Source: Bacillus sp. N1-1 (GTDB lineage: Bacteria; Bacillota; Bacilli; Bacillales; Guptibacillaceae). From it: a stretch of 64,000 nucleotides of DNA. Numbering within the stretch: the stretch's first letter is position 1; every line of letters begins with the position of its first letter. This document shows, piece by piece, positions 17,845-26,175 of this stretch. The translations under genes were made by a program, and so were the position numbers. The stretch lies in NCBI RefSeq assembly GCF_009818105.1, contig NZ_CP046564.1, forward strand, positions 2,356,001-2,420,000, read 5' to 3'. The notes below the pieces were generated by a model, which did not search any database, was not told the DNA's origin, and saw only the letters and a program-made list of their open reading frames with translations.

Positions 17845-18072
17845 TTAAATCCTCCTAACTAATTTATTCTTCTATTACCACTTTTCACTTTATCGGAATA
17901 GCCTTACATAATATATATATGAAAGCTGGAAAAATTTTTTAGAAAAAATACACAATAATAGTAATAATATTATCCTATTTCGGGTATACTAATAAGTTTA
18001 GGATGTATAAATGTCATCATTAGTATGTTACACTAAGAGAAACTTACTAGAGATGGGATATGATAAACATAT

Positions 18073-18303
18073 ATGGGAAAATACATGATTGACCACCAAA
18101 AACAAATTGTCCATAGGACAGCTTACGCTGGTGATGAATGTCATTTACCCGACACTCCGATTAAAGACCGAACTGAAGCCAATCATGAACAAGAATTGCT
18201 TGTTTACTTAAGGCAAAAAGGATACAGTAAATGTGCCTCATGCTTTTTTGGCTCAACCTTTGAAGAATCTTATCAATTCGAGCATCCACATAGACATGCA
18301 TAA
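18073..18303 (+). CDS. Small hypothetical protein with Cys/His residues
   Basis: A 76-aa protein that I do not recognise. It contains DECHLPDTP, KCASCFFG and a C-terminal FEHPHRHA, so metal binding through Cys and His is possible. There is no signal peptide. The ribosome binding site is weak, and a start at the internal ATG (18085, MIDHQKQ) cannot be excluded. A hairpin terminator follows 40 bases after the stop, which supports a real transcript. No partner gene is adjacent. Confidence 0.5.
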   Translation: MGKYMIDHQKQIVHRTAYAGDECHLPDTPIKDRTEANHEQELLVYLRQKGYSKCASCFFGSTFEESYQFEHPHRHA

Positions 18304-18342
18304 ATATGGATGATGATAACATAAATGAGAATATCTTATTCT

Positions 18343-18378
18343 AGAGGCAAGGATGCAACATCCTTGCCTCTTTTCTTT
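18343..18378 (+). terminator. Intrinsic terminator
   Basis: AGAGGCAAGGATG pairs perfectly with its complement around a 3-base loop and is followed by TTTTCTTT. It ends the small Cys/His protein gene. Confidence 0.9.
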
Positions 18379-18664
18379 ACTTATCATTCTTAACTAACAG
18401 AATAATAACTTGATGTGCTTCGCTTCGATTATAGTCGATTTGTTTACTATTGATAACCTTCCATCTCTAATAATTTCTTTAAATGTTAGCGATTTCAGGA
18501 TATAATGCAATTGGTCGCTTTTTTCTGAACACTTTTTTTATTCAAGAGTTTGTATTTTCATGTTACATAAAAGGAGTTGATATGTTATATTCATAACTAT
18601 GTTTTTATAAAAATACGTTTAGATTGATAGAAAATCCGTTGCGAAACGACAGAGGTGACACTAC
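18379..18664 (+). promoter_or_regulatory. Intergenic region with candidate promoter of the YjiH-type gene
   Basis: This AT-rich stretch has no convincing gene. A candidate sigma-A promoter is TTTAAA (18478-18483) and TATAAT (18501-18506) with a 17-base spacer, about 160 bases upstream of the YjiH-type start. The long leader shows no riboswitch fold that I can recognise. Confidence 0.35.
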
Positions 18665-20032
18665 GTGAACAGTACTCATCAAAGAAAAGTAACTTCAGAA
18701 GGTTTATTAAAATTCATAATTCCATCTCTCATTGGTATTTTCTTATTCATGATTCCAATCCCCAATGATGAAGGTGTTACCATTCCAATAGCGAAATTGG
18801 CAGGTTGGTTACAAGGCTTATTTGGAACAACTATTCCTTTTTCTCTACCTGCTCTTATGACGATAATTATTGCGATAACTGCTTTACTAAGTGCCTATGC
18901 AGTTATCGCAAAACCTGAGTGGATTACAAATCGTCCTTTTCTCACCAGTCTTCTCCAAGTATCATGGGTCTGGTTAATCGCTCGTGTTCTGGGCATGATT
19001 TTCGCCATTTTAACTCTTTATCAGATTGGTCCTGAATGGATTTGGTCAGATGCCACTGGCGGCTTGTTATTAAATGATCTCATTCCTATTCTCTTTTCTG
19101 TATTTTTATTTGCAGGCCTCTTTTTACCACTGCTCTTAAATTTCGGTCTGTTAGAATTTTGCGGTACGCTCCTTACAAAGATAATGCGACCGATTTTCAC
19201 ACTTCCCGGTCGCTCCTCGATTGATTGCCTTGCATCATGGATGGGCGATGGAACGATTGGCGTATTATTAACAAGCAAACAGTATGAAGAAGGCTATTAT
19301 ACAAAACGTGAAGCAGCGGTTATTGGAACGACCTTCTCAGTTGTTTCGATTACGTTTAGTATTGTAGTACTTCAACAAATGAAGCTTGAGCAATATTTCA
19401 TTCCCTACTATTTAACGATAGTACTAGCAGGCGTTGTAGCCGCGGTTATTATGCCTAGAATACCGCCTTTATCTCGTAAGCCAGATACCACTTATGAAAC
19501 AGCAGCAGAAGCACCGGATGATACAATTCCAAAGGGGCATTCTCGTTTTCAATGGGGTGTCCTTCAAGCAACAAAGACTGCTGAAGATAATCGCACTTCA
19601 AATGTCATCAAAGGCGGCGTTCAAAATGTGCTCGACATGTGGATGGGCGTAATACCAATCGTAATGGCAATTGGCACAGTTGCTTTAATTATTGCTGAAA
19701 CCACGCCACTATTTAGTTATCTTGGTGCTCCATTTGTTCCGATTCTTAATTTAATGCAAGTACCAGAAGCAGCTGAAGCAGCTCAAACTATGGTAATTGG
19801 ATTTGCAGATATGTTTTTACCAGCTATTATCGGTGCAGATATCGAAAGTGATTTAACCCGCTTTGTAATTGCCAGTCTTTCAGTTTCCCAGCTCATCTAT
19901 ATGTCTGAAGTTGGTGGTTTATTGCTAGGTTCTAAAGTACCTGTTCGATTTATTGATTTATTTATTATTTTTCTAGAACGTACGATTATTTCACTACCAA
20001 TAATTGTTGTGATGGCACATATCATTTTTTAA
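18665..20032 (+). CDS. YjiH-type membrane protein with nucleoside-recognition (Gate) domains
   Basis: A 455-aa polytopic membrane protein with about 10 helices. Two Gate-like segments are visible: GTLLTKIMRPIFTLPGRSSI with CLASWMGDGTIGVLL in the middle, and GFADMFLPAIIGADIESDLT with SQLIYMSEVGGLLLGSKVPV near the C-terminus. A soluble loop lies around residues 275-310. The family is annotated as YjiH or nucleoside-recognition proteins, and the transported substrate is unknown. The start is a GTG with AGAGGTGAC upstream. It is a single-gene unit with a terminator. Confidence 0.82.
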   Translation: MNSTHQRKVTSEGLLKFIIPSLIGIFLFMIPIPNDEGVTIPIAKLAGWLQGLFGTTIPFSLPALMTIIIAITALLSAYAVIAKPEWITNRPFLTSLLQVSWVWLIARVLGMIFAILTLYQIGPEWIWSDATGGLLLNDLIPILFSVFLFAGLFLPLLLNFGLLEFCGTLLTKIMRPIFTLPGRSSIDCLASWMGDGTIGVLLTSKQYEEGYYTKREAAVIGTTFSVVSITFSIVVLQQMKLEQYFIPYYLTIVLAGVVAAVIMPRIPPLSRKPDTTYETAAEAPDDTIPKGHSRFQWGVLQATKTAEDNRTSNVIKGGVQNVLDMWMGVIPIVMAIGTVALIIAETTPLFSYLGAPFVPILNLMQVPEAAEAAQTMVIGFADMFLPAIIGADIESDLTRFVIASLSVSQLIYMSEVGGLLLGSKVPVRFIDLFIIFLERTIISLPIIVVMAHIIF

Positions 20033-20039
20033 CGTGAAA

Positions 20040-20067
20040 AACCGGGACAACTTTGTTCCGGTTTTTT
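20040..20067 (+). terminator. Intrinsic terminator of the YjiH-type gene
   Basis: AACCGGGACAA pairs with TTGTTCCGGTT (one wobble) around a 2-base loop, with a run of six T. It lies directly after the stop codon. Confidence 0.85.
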
Positions 20068-20171
20068 ATGTTTTATTTTGTCTTTTGATTGTTTTATGGT
20101 AGTTTTAATTACAGGTATTAAGTTAATTTTATATATAATACGGTATATGAAATTTTATAAAGTATCATAAT

Positions 20172-20198
20172 AAAACAGCGGCCATTAAGCCGCTGTTT
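20172..20198 (-). terminator. Intrinsic terminator of the oxidoreductase gene
   Basis: AAACAGCGGC pairs perfectly with GCCGCTGTTT around a 6-base loop, and TTTTATTA follows on the minus strand. Confidence 0.85.
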
Positions 20199-20202
20199 CG
20201 TT

Positions 20203-21141
20203 TTACTGATTGAAATTAATTACAATTTTCCCTTGTGCATGATGAGATTCGCTTAGCTCGTGTGCTTCTTGAATGCCTTCTTGACTGAACGGAAAACGAT
20301 GGCCTATCGTAGCTTTAATATGACCATTTTCCATCAAGGAAGCGATCTCTTTCAACTGCTCTCCATTTGGCTCAAGCCATACGTTCCCGGATCTCACGCC
20401 TTTTTCTTTTGCTTTCTCCTGATCAGGTTCACCAACGATTGAAACAAGGCGACCTCCACCGCGCAAAACTGAAAAACTCTTCTCTTGAATATCTCCTCCC
20501 ATTGTATCAAGGACGACATCAAACTCTTCAAGTTCTTCTGAAAAATCCTGCTTGCGATAATTAATTACTTTGTCAGCGCCAAGTGACTTTAAATATTCTT
20601 CATTTTTGCCACTAGCGGTAGTAGCCACATAGGCTCCTTTATACTTAGCAAGTTGAATGGCAAAGCTTCCTACACCACCTGCACCAGCATGTATCAATAC
20701 CTTTTCATCCTTTTGAATATCTGCAAAATCAATTAAACATTGCCACGCGGTTAATCCTACAAGTGGTACAGATGCCGCTTCTTCATAAGAAATACTATCA
20801 GGAATATGGGCAAGCAAATGATCATCTACTACAACTTCCTCTGCATATGTACCATTTGCTGTTGTTGCAGGTCTCGCAAATACTCGGTCACCTTCTTTGA
20901 ATCCTTCAACAGAAGAACCCACTTCTTTAATCACTCCAGCGATATCCCACCCAAGAATAATAGGAAAGTTAAAAGGAAGCATTTCTTTTAAATAACCTTC
21001 TCTTAATTTCCAATCAATCGGGTTAATGGAAGTTGCATAGCTTGTTACCACTACCTGATTTTTGTCCGGTGTTGGTGATGCCATCTCTTTTTCAACTAGC
21101 TCATCTCTACTGCCATATTGTTCGATTACAACTGCTTTCAT
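20203..21141 (-). CDS. NADP-dependent zinc-free alcohol dehydrogenase/quinone oxidoreductase family protein
   Basis: A 312-aa medium-chain dehydrogenase/reductase. The N-terminal GroES-like part has INPIDWKLREGYLKEMLPFN and GWDIAGVIKEVG, and the Rossmann part has the nucleotide loop VLIHAGAGGVGSFAIQLAKY. The zinc-binding cysteines of alcohol dehydrogenases are absent, which places it with quinone oxidoreductase-like enzymes. It probably reduces reactive carbonyls or quinones with NADPH. It is a single-gene unit with its own terminator. Confidence 0.88.
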   Translation of the reverse strand: MKAVVIEQYGSRDELVEKEMASPTPDKNQVVVTSYATSINPIDWKLREGYLKEMLPFNFPIILGWDIAGVIKEVGSSVEGFKEGDRVFARPATTANGTYAEEVVVDDHLLAHIPDSISYEEAASVPLVGLTAWQCLIDFADIQKDEKVLIHAGAGGVGSFAIQLAKYKGAYVATTASGKNEEYLKSLGADKVINYRKQDFSEELEEFDVVLDTMGGDIQEKSFSVLRGGGRLVSIVGEPDQEKAKEKGVRSGNVWLEPNGEQLKEIASLMENGHIKATIGHRFPFSQEGIQEAHELSESHHAQGKIVINFNQ

Positions 21142-21199
21142 AGTAGAAAACTCCTTTCAACCAGTGTCTCTCTACTATGTTCCCTTTCTTTCCTCTTTT

Positions 21200-22102
21200 C
21201 TAAACAGTCGAACTGTCGATACGATCAAATTTAGATAAAGTAATCAAGTTTTGGACAGTTAGTATTCCCTGCCATTCTTTTTTAGCAACTTCCCAATGAT
21301 TTTCAAATTGTCCCCATGCCCAGGTTGGTTCCCAGCTTCCATTCTCGTGCTGATTTTCAATTAAATAATCTAAATTCACATTCAACTCCTGATTGAGTTC
21401 TTTAGCAAAAGGCGATTGGACAGAGTCCACCAGAAAAAGAGGCTGAACCCCATATTGATCCCATTTTTCTGGTCGATCAACAATGTATGATAATTTCTCC
21501 TCAATCTTCTGGTGAATTTCTTGCTGGACTTCTGCGCCTGCTAGCCTTCCTAAGCGTAGATAACATTGCACCTCATGAATTTCATATTCATTTAATTGAC
21601 TAAGATGATCCAATACCTTTTTTAACGCCTCTTTTGTGACATGATGGTGCACGTTATAGTGGAGGAGATATCCAACGATCTCAGCATCAGGATTAGCAGA
21701 ATAGGTAAATTCCTTTTCCGATACATGCCACCACGGTGCATGCGGAACATCATTCACAAGATTAGGCACCGCCTGCCAACCTTTCCTATCCTCTCGAAAA
21801 GTTTTAAGGAAATAATTCGTACCTTCAACAATAAACGGATGGTGAGCGTTTACTCCAAGGTGGTTAAGATATTGAAATGCTACCGTTGTGGCTAAAGGAG
21901 ATGATTCTTGCAGACAAAAATCAGGCTCAATAAGATTCCCAAAACCACCATCTTTATTTCGGAAAGCTTCAAGTTCGTGAAGTACTCTATCTTTATCTCC
22001 ATTCCCTCTCCAGTATGCGAAATACTCCCGGTCGAGCGGTCTTGCATGTAGCGCTATAAATTTACATGCTTTTTCATACTGTCCCTCTGATAAGGTTTTC
22101 AT
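21200..22102 (-). CDS. Prenyltransferase/squalene-cyclase-like alpha-toroid protein, function unknown
   Basis: A 300-aa protein with helical repeats of the terpenoid-cyclase/prenyltransferase type: LEAFRNKDGGFGNLIEPDF near the N-terminus and LIENQHENGSWEPTWAWG near the C-terminus, each with the QW-like GGFG or GSW turn. The DXDD motif of squalene cyclases is not seen, so catalysis is doubtful. The start at 22102 is preferred because AAAGGAA lies nine bases upstream; longer frames have no site. It stands alone on the minus strand. Confidence 0.65.
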   Translation of the reverse strand: MKTLSEGQYEKACKFIALHARPLDREYFAYWRGNGDKDRVLHELEAFRNKDGGFGNLIEPDFCLQESSPLATTVAFQYLNHLGVNAHHPFIVEGTNYFLKTFREDRKGWQAVPNLVNDVPHAPWWHVSEKEFTYSANPDAEIVGYLLHYNVHHHVTKEALKKVLDHLSQLNEYEIHEVQCYLRLGRLAGAEVQQEIHQKIEEKLSYIVDRPEKWDQYGVQPLFLVDSVQSPFAKELNQELNVNLDYLIENQHENGSWEPTWAWGQFENHWEVAKKEWQGILTVQNLITLSKFDRIDSSTV

Positions 22103-22237
22103 GTTTATCATTCCTTTCAATCTTTTCCTCACTTAAGCTATTTCTGGACTATATTTTTATCTCCTGCTTTCTTGAAATTATGACACTAAATAAGTAGAGT
22201 AATAGAAAGAAAGAGATTTTGAAAAAGGAGGATGTTT

Positions 22238-23158
22238 ATGAATATCATTATCTTTGGGGCAGGTGCACTTGGTACATATTTCGGAGCAAGATGGATAGAA
22301 AGCGGTGCGAACGTGTCCTTTTTTGTACGTGAAGGACGAAAAAAGCAAATAGAGCGTGAAGGATTACAGGTTACAAGTGTAAAAGGCGATACAAAAATCT
22401 CATCTCCTACACTTCTGACAAACCCGTCTCAAGCTTCTTCACCTGATTTAGTATTGTTGGGCGTAAAAGGATACCACCTTGATGAAACGATTCCAGTACT
22501 TAAAGAGTTTGTTGCAAAAGGAGCAAAGGTACTTCCCATTCTAAATGGTATTGAACATATTTCCATTCTAAAAGAAGAACTTGGGGAAGAAGCTGTTTTA
22601 GGTGGATTATCGTATATTATTGCAACTCTTGATGACCATGGCCATGTCCACCATACGAGTGAGCTACATGAATTAATTTTTGGTCCGCTTCATCCATCTC
22701 AAAAAGAAATTTGCACTTTATTAAATGAAATAAATAAACACGCTCATTTTAACTCTCAATTAACTTCTAAAATTGAAGAAGAGATGTGGAAAAAATATAT
22801 GTTTATTTCCGCAATGTCTGGTGTAACAACAGCTGGTGATATACATACAGGAATCATTCGAGAAGTGCCCGAGACACTCAAACTTGTAGAAGATGTGATG
22901 TTGGAAGTTAAAACTCTTGCTTCTTACTATGAGGTTTACATCAATCAAGAGGATATCGATCGTCGCATGGAATCATTTCATTCCCTCCCATACGAAGCAA
23001 CATCTTCAATGCATCAAGATAAGAGAAAGAAAAATAAACTAGAAGTCGAACATCTTCAAGGTGGGGCTTTACGCCTTGCTGAGCAGGTACAGTTAAAGCT
23101 TCCTTATACGGAAACGCTCTATCGTTTAATTAAACCTTACGAAACTCAGAGCAGTTAG
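22238..23158 (+). CDS. PanE/ApbA-family 2-dehydropantoate 2-reductase-like protein
   Basis: A 306-aa NADPH-dependent ketoacid reductase of the KPR family. The N-terminal Rossmann loop is IIFGAGALGTYFGARW. The middle has LLGVKGYHLDETI and PILNGIEH, and the C-terminal domain has EEEMWKKYMFISAMSGVTT, which supplies the family's conserved Lys and Ser/Thr region. Pantothenate synthesis is one option, but paralogues of this family with other substrates are common in Bacillus. Start 22238 is chosen because AAAAAGGAGG is well spaced from it; the ATG at 22232 is too close. Confidence 0.85.
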   Translation: MNIIIFGAGALGTYFGARWIESGANVSFFVREGRKKQIEREGLQVTSVKGDTKISSPTLLTNPSQASSPDLVLLGVKGYHLDETIPVLKEFVAKGAKVLPILNGIEHISILKEELGEEAVLGGLSYIIATLDDHGHVHHTSELHELIFGPLHPSQKEICTLLNEINKHAHFNSQLTSKIEEEMWKKYMFISAMSGVTTAGDIHTGIIREVPETLKLVEDVMLEVKTLASYYEVYINQEDIDRRMESFHSLPYEATSSMHQDKRKKNKLEVEHLQGGALRLAEQVQLKLPYTETLYRLIKPYETQSS

Positions 23159-23198
23159 CATAGAAAAAAGCGAGGATCTCTCCTCGCTTTTTTCTATG
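23159..23198. terminator. Bidirectional intrinsic terminator
   Basis: An 18-base perfect stem with a 4-base loop has A6 on one side and T6 on the other. It serves the convergent panE-like and phosphotriesterase-like genes and includes the stop codon of the latter. Confidence 0.92.
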
Positions 23199-24192
23199 CT
23201 TTTACCCTGGATTCTGATAAAAATAAGTTTTTCGGGTTTTCTTCAAATAAAATGGTTATCGTTTCATCCGAAACACCAGCTGCCTTCAATTTAGGGATTA
23301 TCTCTTCGAAAAGATACACCGGCTGCCAGTTTGCCATGATTTTTTCGACTTGTTCCGGTAGAACAGGGGGACGTCCCATCCAGTAGTTAACGGTATCATG
23401 TGAGAGCATAATTTGGTTTTCATATCCGCTATTCAGTAATCCAATTAACGTAATGAGACGCTCTTTATCGTAAGGCGCGCCAACGAGTCCCTGAATTCCA
23501 AAACGATCGAAACCTATATTCACTCCCCATTCTAGTGTTTTTAAATGATAAGCGGCATCTGTATTTCCACACATATGGCCAATAATAATTGCCTGGGGAT
23601 TTACTCCTTCTTCCACAAGAAGTTTTGCCTGTTCAGGCCCCATTGTTCCTTCCTGAGTATGGGTAAGTATTGAAATGCCTGTTTCTTTATGAACTCGAGC
23701 AGCCGCTTTAAAAAACATCTTCTCATAATCCGTTATCTGATCTTTACTGGACGCTAACTTGATAATGCCTGGTTTAATTCCAGTCGTTCCAATGCCATCT
23801 GTTATTTCTTTTATAAACATTTCGTAAATATCTTCTTCTGCCGTACCAAGACTTTGCCTGAACTTAAAATAAGGCGTTGCTCCTTCTCCTTCATAGTAGT
23901 AACCTGTCGCACAAATAATTTGAAGGCCAGTCTCTGTTGATATTTTCTGAAGAAGCTCTGGATTTCTCCCACATTCGTTTGGTGTTGGATCAACAACGGT
24001 TTTCACACCGTGTGCCATGACACTTTCAGCAACTGAAATCCCAACTTGAAGCGCCTCTTGGAAATCAAAAGCACCAAGTGAAATATCACCACTAAATCCC
24101 GGATAACCAAAAGCAAAATGTTCGTGAACTAGTGTTTTTCCCAACTGATCAATCGCGATTGGTCCTGTAACGGTTTCGACTGTTTTCCCCAC
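23194..24192 (-). CDS. Phosphotriesterase-family hydrolase, probable lactonase
   Basis: A 332-aa binuclear metal TIM-barrel hydrolase. All expected ligands are present: H23 and H25 in VHEHF, the bridging lysine K145 in IIKLASS, H178 in ILTHTQ, H206 in IIIGHMCG and D266 in MLSHD. Many bacterial members hydrolyse lactones rather than phosphotriesters. Its place as the last gene of an acyl-CoA catabolic cluster, one base after an acyl-CoA ligase stop, makes a lactone or ester the likelier substrate. This is an inference. No signal peptide is seen, so it acts in the cytoplasm. Confidence 0.88.
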   Translation of the reverse strand: MGKTVETVTGPIAIDQLGKTLVHEHFAFGYPGFSGDISLGAFDFQEALQVGISVAESVMAHGVKTVVDPTPNECGRNPELLQKISTETGLQIICATGYYYEGEGATPYFKFRQSLGTAEEDIYEMFIKEITDGIGTTGIKPGIIKLASSKDQITDYEKMFFKAAARVHKETGISILTHTQEGTMGPEQAKLLVEEGVNPQAIIIGHMCGNTDAAYHLKTLEWGVNIGFDRFGIQGLVGAPYDKERLITLIGLLNSGYENQIMLSHDTVNYWMGRPPVLPEQVEKIMANWQPVYLFEEIIPKLKAAGVSDETITILFEENPKNLFLSESRVKA

Positions 24193-24193
24193 C

Positions 24194-25861
24194 TTACTTC
24201 ACCCCCTCTGCTTTTTGACGCTCGTTATCCTGGAGCTTTCTCCATAAAATCTTACCACTACTCGTTGTAGGAAAAGCGTCCATAAATTCAATCATTCTTG
24301 GATATTTGTAAGCAGCCATCTGTTCTTTAGACCATTCAATAATCTCTTCTTCTGTTACCTTTCCTTTATCATTTTCATTCAAAATGACGAAAGCTTTCAC
24401 TGTTTCGCCGCGCCTTGGATCCGGTACACCAACGACACACGCTTGTTGAACAGCTGGATGCTTGTATAAAATCGATTCTACTTCTGTTGGCCAAACTTTA
24501 AAGCCAGAGGCATTGACCATGCGTTTCACACGATCAATCATAAAGAAATATCCCTCTTCATCATATCGACCAATATCTCCAGTTCGAAAAAAAGACTTAC
24601 CATCAAGTTCAATGAACGAACTGCGATTTTCATCGTCACGATTGTAGTAGCCATCAAACACCTGCGGACCATTCACAATGATTTCACCAGGCTCACCAGG
24701 ACCGAGCTCCTTCATTGTATTTGGATCGATGACACGTGCATCTACATCGAATGACGGTACACCAAGACACTGGAGCTTAGGAAAATCTGGTGGGTTGAAA
24801 TGCGTATGAGAAATTGTTTCAGATAAGCCATACCCTTCGATAAAACGCAATCCAGTTAAATTGTATAATTTCTCTCCTACTGCAGCTGGTAAGGGCGCGC
24901 CTCCTCCAGCTAGAATTTTCAATGATGAAATGGAGTAGTTTGATAGATTTGGATTCGAAAGAAAATCGATTAACATTGTACTAATATTCACCCAATTAGC
25001 AACTTCATATTGTTCAATATATTTGGCTGCTAAATTACGATCCCAACGCGTCATAATAACCATTGGTGCCCCGCTATAAATCGGTGCATGCATACTATGA
25101 AGCATTCCGGTTACGTGAAACAATGGAAGCGTTACAAGGTGCATTCCATCCGCGGTAATATTCATCCACTGCGAGGCACCTACCGCATTCGCTTGTAGCG
25201 TGCGATTCGGATGGATACATCCTTTTGGTAAACCTGTTGTACCAGAAGTATATGGCATAACCGCAACGTCGTTGGTCGTTCGAACATACTCTCCAGGTAC
25301 ATGCGAATGATGAATCGCATCTTTCCACGTATAGTGGTTCGGTTTATTTACTCTTTTTGCCTCTAAAGCCACTTCCGCAGGCATATCACTTTCATTACCA
25401 GCATAGTGAGAATAGGCTGCCGTAATCACATTAGTAAGGGTTGTCGTGTTCACTAAAGGTTCTACTTTCTCATATAACTCCTGACCCACAATAGCTGTTT
25501 TAATCTCGCAATCTTTAATATAAAAAGATAGTTCTTCTGCTGTTAACATTGGGTTAATTGGGACGACGACGGCGTTAGCTCTTAAGATTGCATAGTAACT
25601 AATTACGAACTGTGCTGAATTTTGCATAAAAAGAAGGACATTTTCTCCCTCTTCTACACGCAACTGCTCAAGAAATGCTGCAGTCTGATTGACTTCATGA
25701 AGTAACTCTTTATATGTCATCTTTGCTCCATAATAAAGAATCGCTTCTTTATTTGGGTACCGTTTAGCAGAAACTGAGAGATTATCATAAATCGTTGTTT
25801 CAGGAATGGTTAGTGAATAGGGTACTCGCTTTGGCCAGAATTGAAAATGATTTGTTTGCAT
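24194..25861 (-). CDS. Acyl-CoA ligase (AMP-forming) 1
   Basis: A 555-aa ANL-family enzyme that activates a carboxylic acid to its CoA thioester through an acyl-adenylate. The P-loop reads MPYTSGTTGLPKGC, the middle motif GYGLSETISH, the hinge RTGDIGRYDEEGYFFMIDRVK, and the C-terminal catalytic lysine lies in SSGKILWRK. The N-terminus has YYGAKMTYKELLHEV. It is followed after one base by the lactonase-like gene. The acid is unknown; one of three such ligases in the cluster. Confidence 0.92.
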   Translation of the reverse strand: MQTNHFQFWPKRVPYSLTIPETTIYDNLSVSAKRYPNKEAILYYGAKMTYKELLHEVNQTAAFLEQLRVEEGENVLLFMQNSAQFVISYYAILRANAVVVPINPMLTAEELSFYIKDCEIKTAIVGQELYEKVEPLVNTTTLTNVITAAYSHYAGNESDMPAEVALEAKRVNKPNHYTWKDAIHHSHVPGEYVRTTNDVAVMPYTSGTTGLPKGCIHPNRTLQANAVGASQWMNITADGMHLVTLPLFHVTGMLHSMHAPIYSGAPMVIMTRWDRNLAAKYIEQYEVANWVNISTMLIDFLSNPNLSNYSISSLKILAGGGAPLPAAVGEKLYNLTGLRFIEGYGLSETISHTHFNPPDFPKLQCLGVPSFDVDARVIDPNTMKELGPGEPGEIIVNGPQVFDGYYNRDDENRSSFIELDGKSFFRTGDIGRYDEEGYFFMIDRVKRMVNASGFKVWPTEVESILYKHPAVQQACVVGVPDPRRGETVKAFVILNENDKGKVTEEEIIEWSKEQMAAYKYPRMIEFMDAFPTTSSGKILWRKLQDNERQKAEGVK

Positions 25862-25887
25862 CTTGTTAGATCCCCTTTCAACTTCTC

Positions 25888-26061
25888 TTAATCTTCCACT
25901 TTCACAACTTTCCCGTCTTCAACTGCTCCAATAGCAGGTTTCCAGTCAAATGCACCGCCATTATAAATCCCTGTTAAGTGCCAAACCATCTTTTCATCAG
26001 GTAGTGACTGAGATTTAATATAAAAATCATACTCCGATGGCTCTTGAAAGGTTAACTTCAT
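25888..26061 (-). CDS. 57-aa reading frame, possible displaced C-terminus of the binding protein
   Basis: The frame opens at ATG 26061 and ends GAVEDGKVVKVED. It lacks a ribosome binding site, and the reading frame continues upstream of the ATG for six more codons (NWPPFE) before a stop. Residues read like the tail of a periplasmic binding protein (GGAFDWKPAIGAVEDGKVV), and the preceding binding-protein gene stops before such a tail. It is either a remnant of that gene or an independent small protein. I cannot decide. Confidence 0.45.
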   Translation of the reverse strand: MKLTFQEPSEYDFYIKSQSLPDEKMVWHLTGIYNGGAFDWKPAIGAVEDGKVVKVED

Positions 26062-26066
26062 CTCAA

Positions 26067-26096
26067 AGGGAGGCCAGTTTTAATACAGGCCTCCCT
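26067..26096 (-). repeat. Stem-loop between binding-protein gene and 57-aa frame
   Basis: AGGGAGGCC and GGCCTCCCT form a perfect 9-base stem with a 12-base loop. There is no good T run on either strand, so it could be an RNA-stabilising or partial termination element that lowers expression of downstream genes relative to the binding protein. Confidence 0.5.
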
Positions 26097-26175
26097 ACTT
26101 TATTCCTGATAAGGCTTTTATTTCTGGTGTTTTTTAAGGAATAACCAGGCTTTAAAGGAAAATTCGATTGAACTT

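Noticed and set aside
17986..18026. ATACTAAT and ATTAGTAT, resembling half sites of the cluster operator
   Set aside because: The arms are 25 bases apart and the CCGG core is missing, so a shared regulator is unlikely.
18582..18596. Four-codon frame after AAAAGGAG in the YjiH-type leader
   Set aside because: It is too short to judge, and no stem-loops accompany it as they do in the MFS leader.
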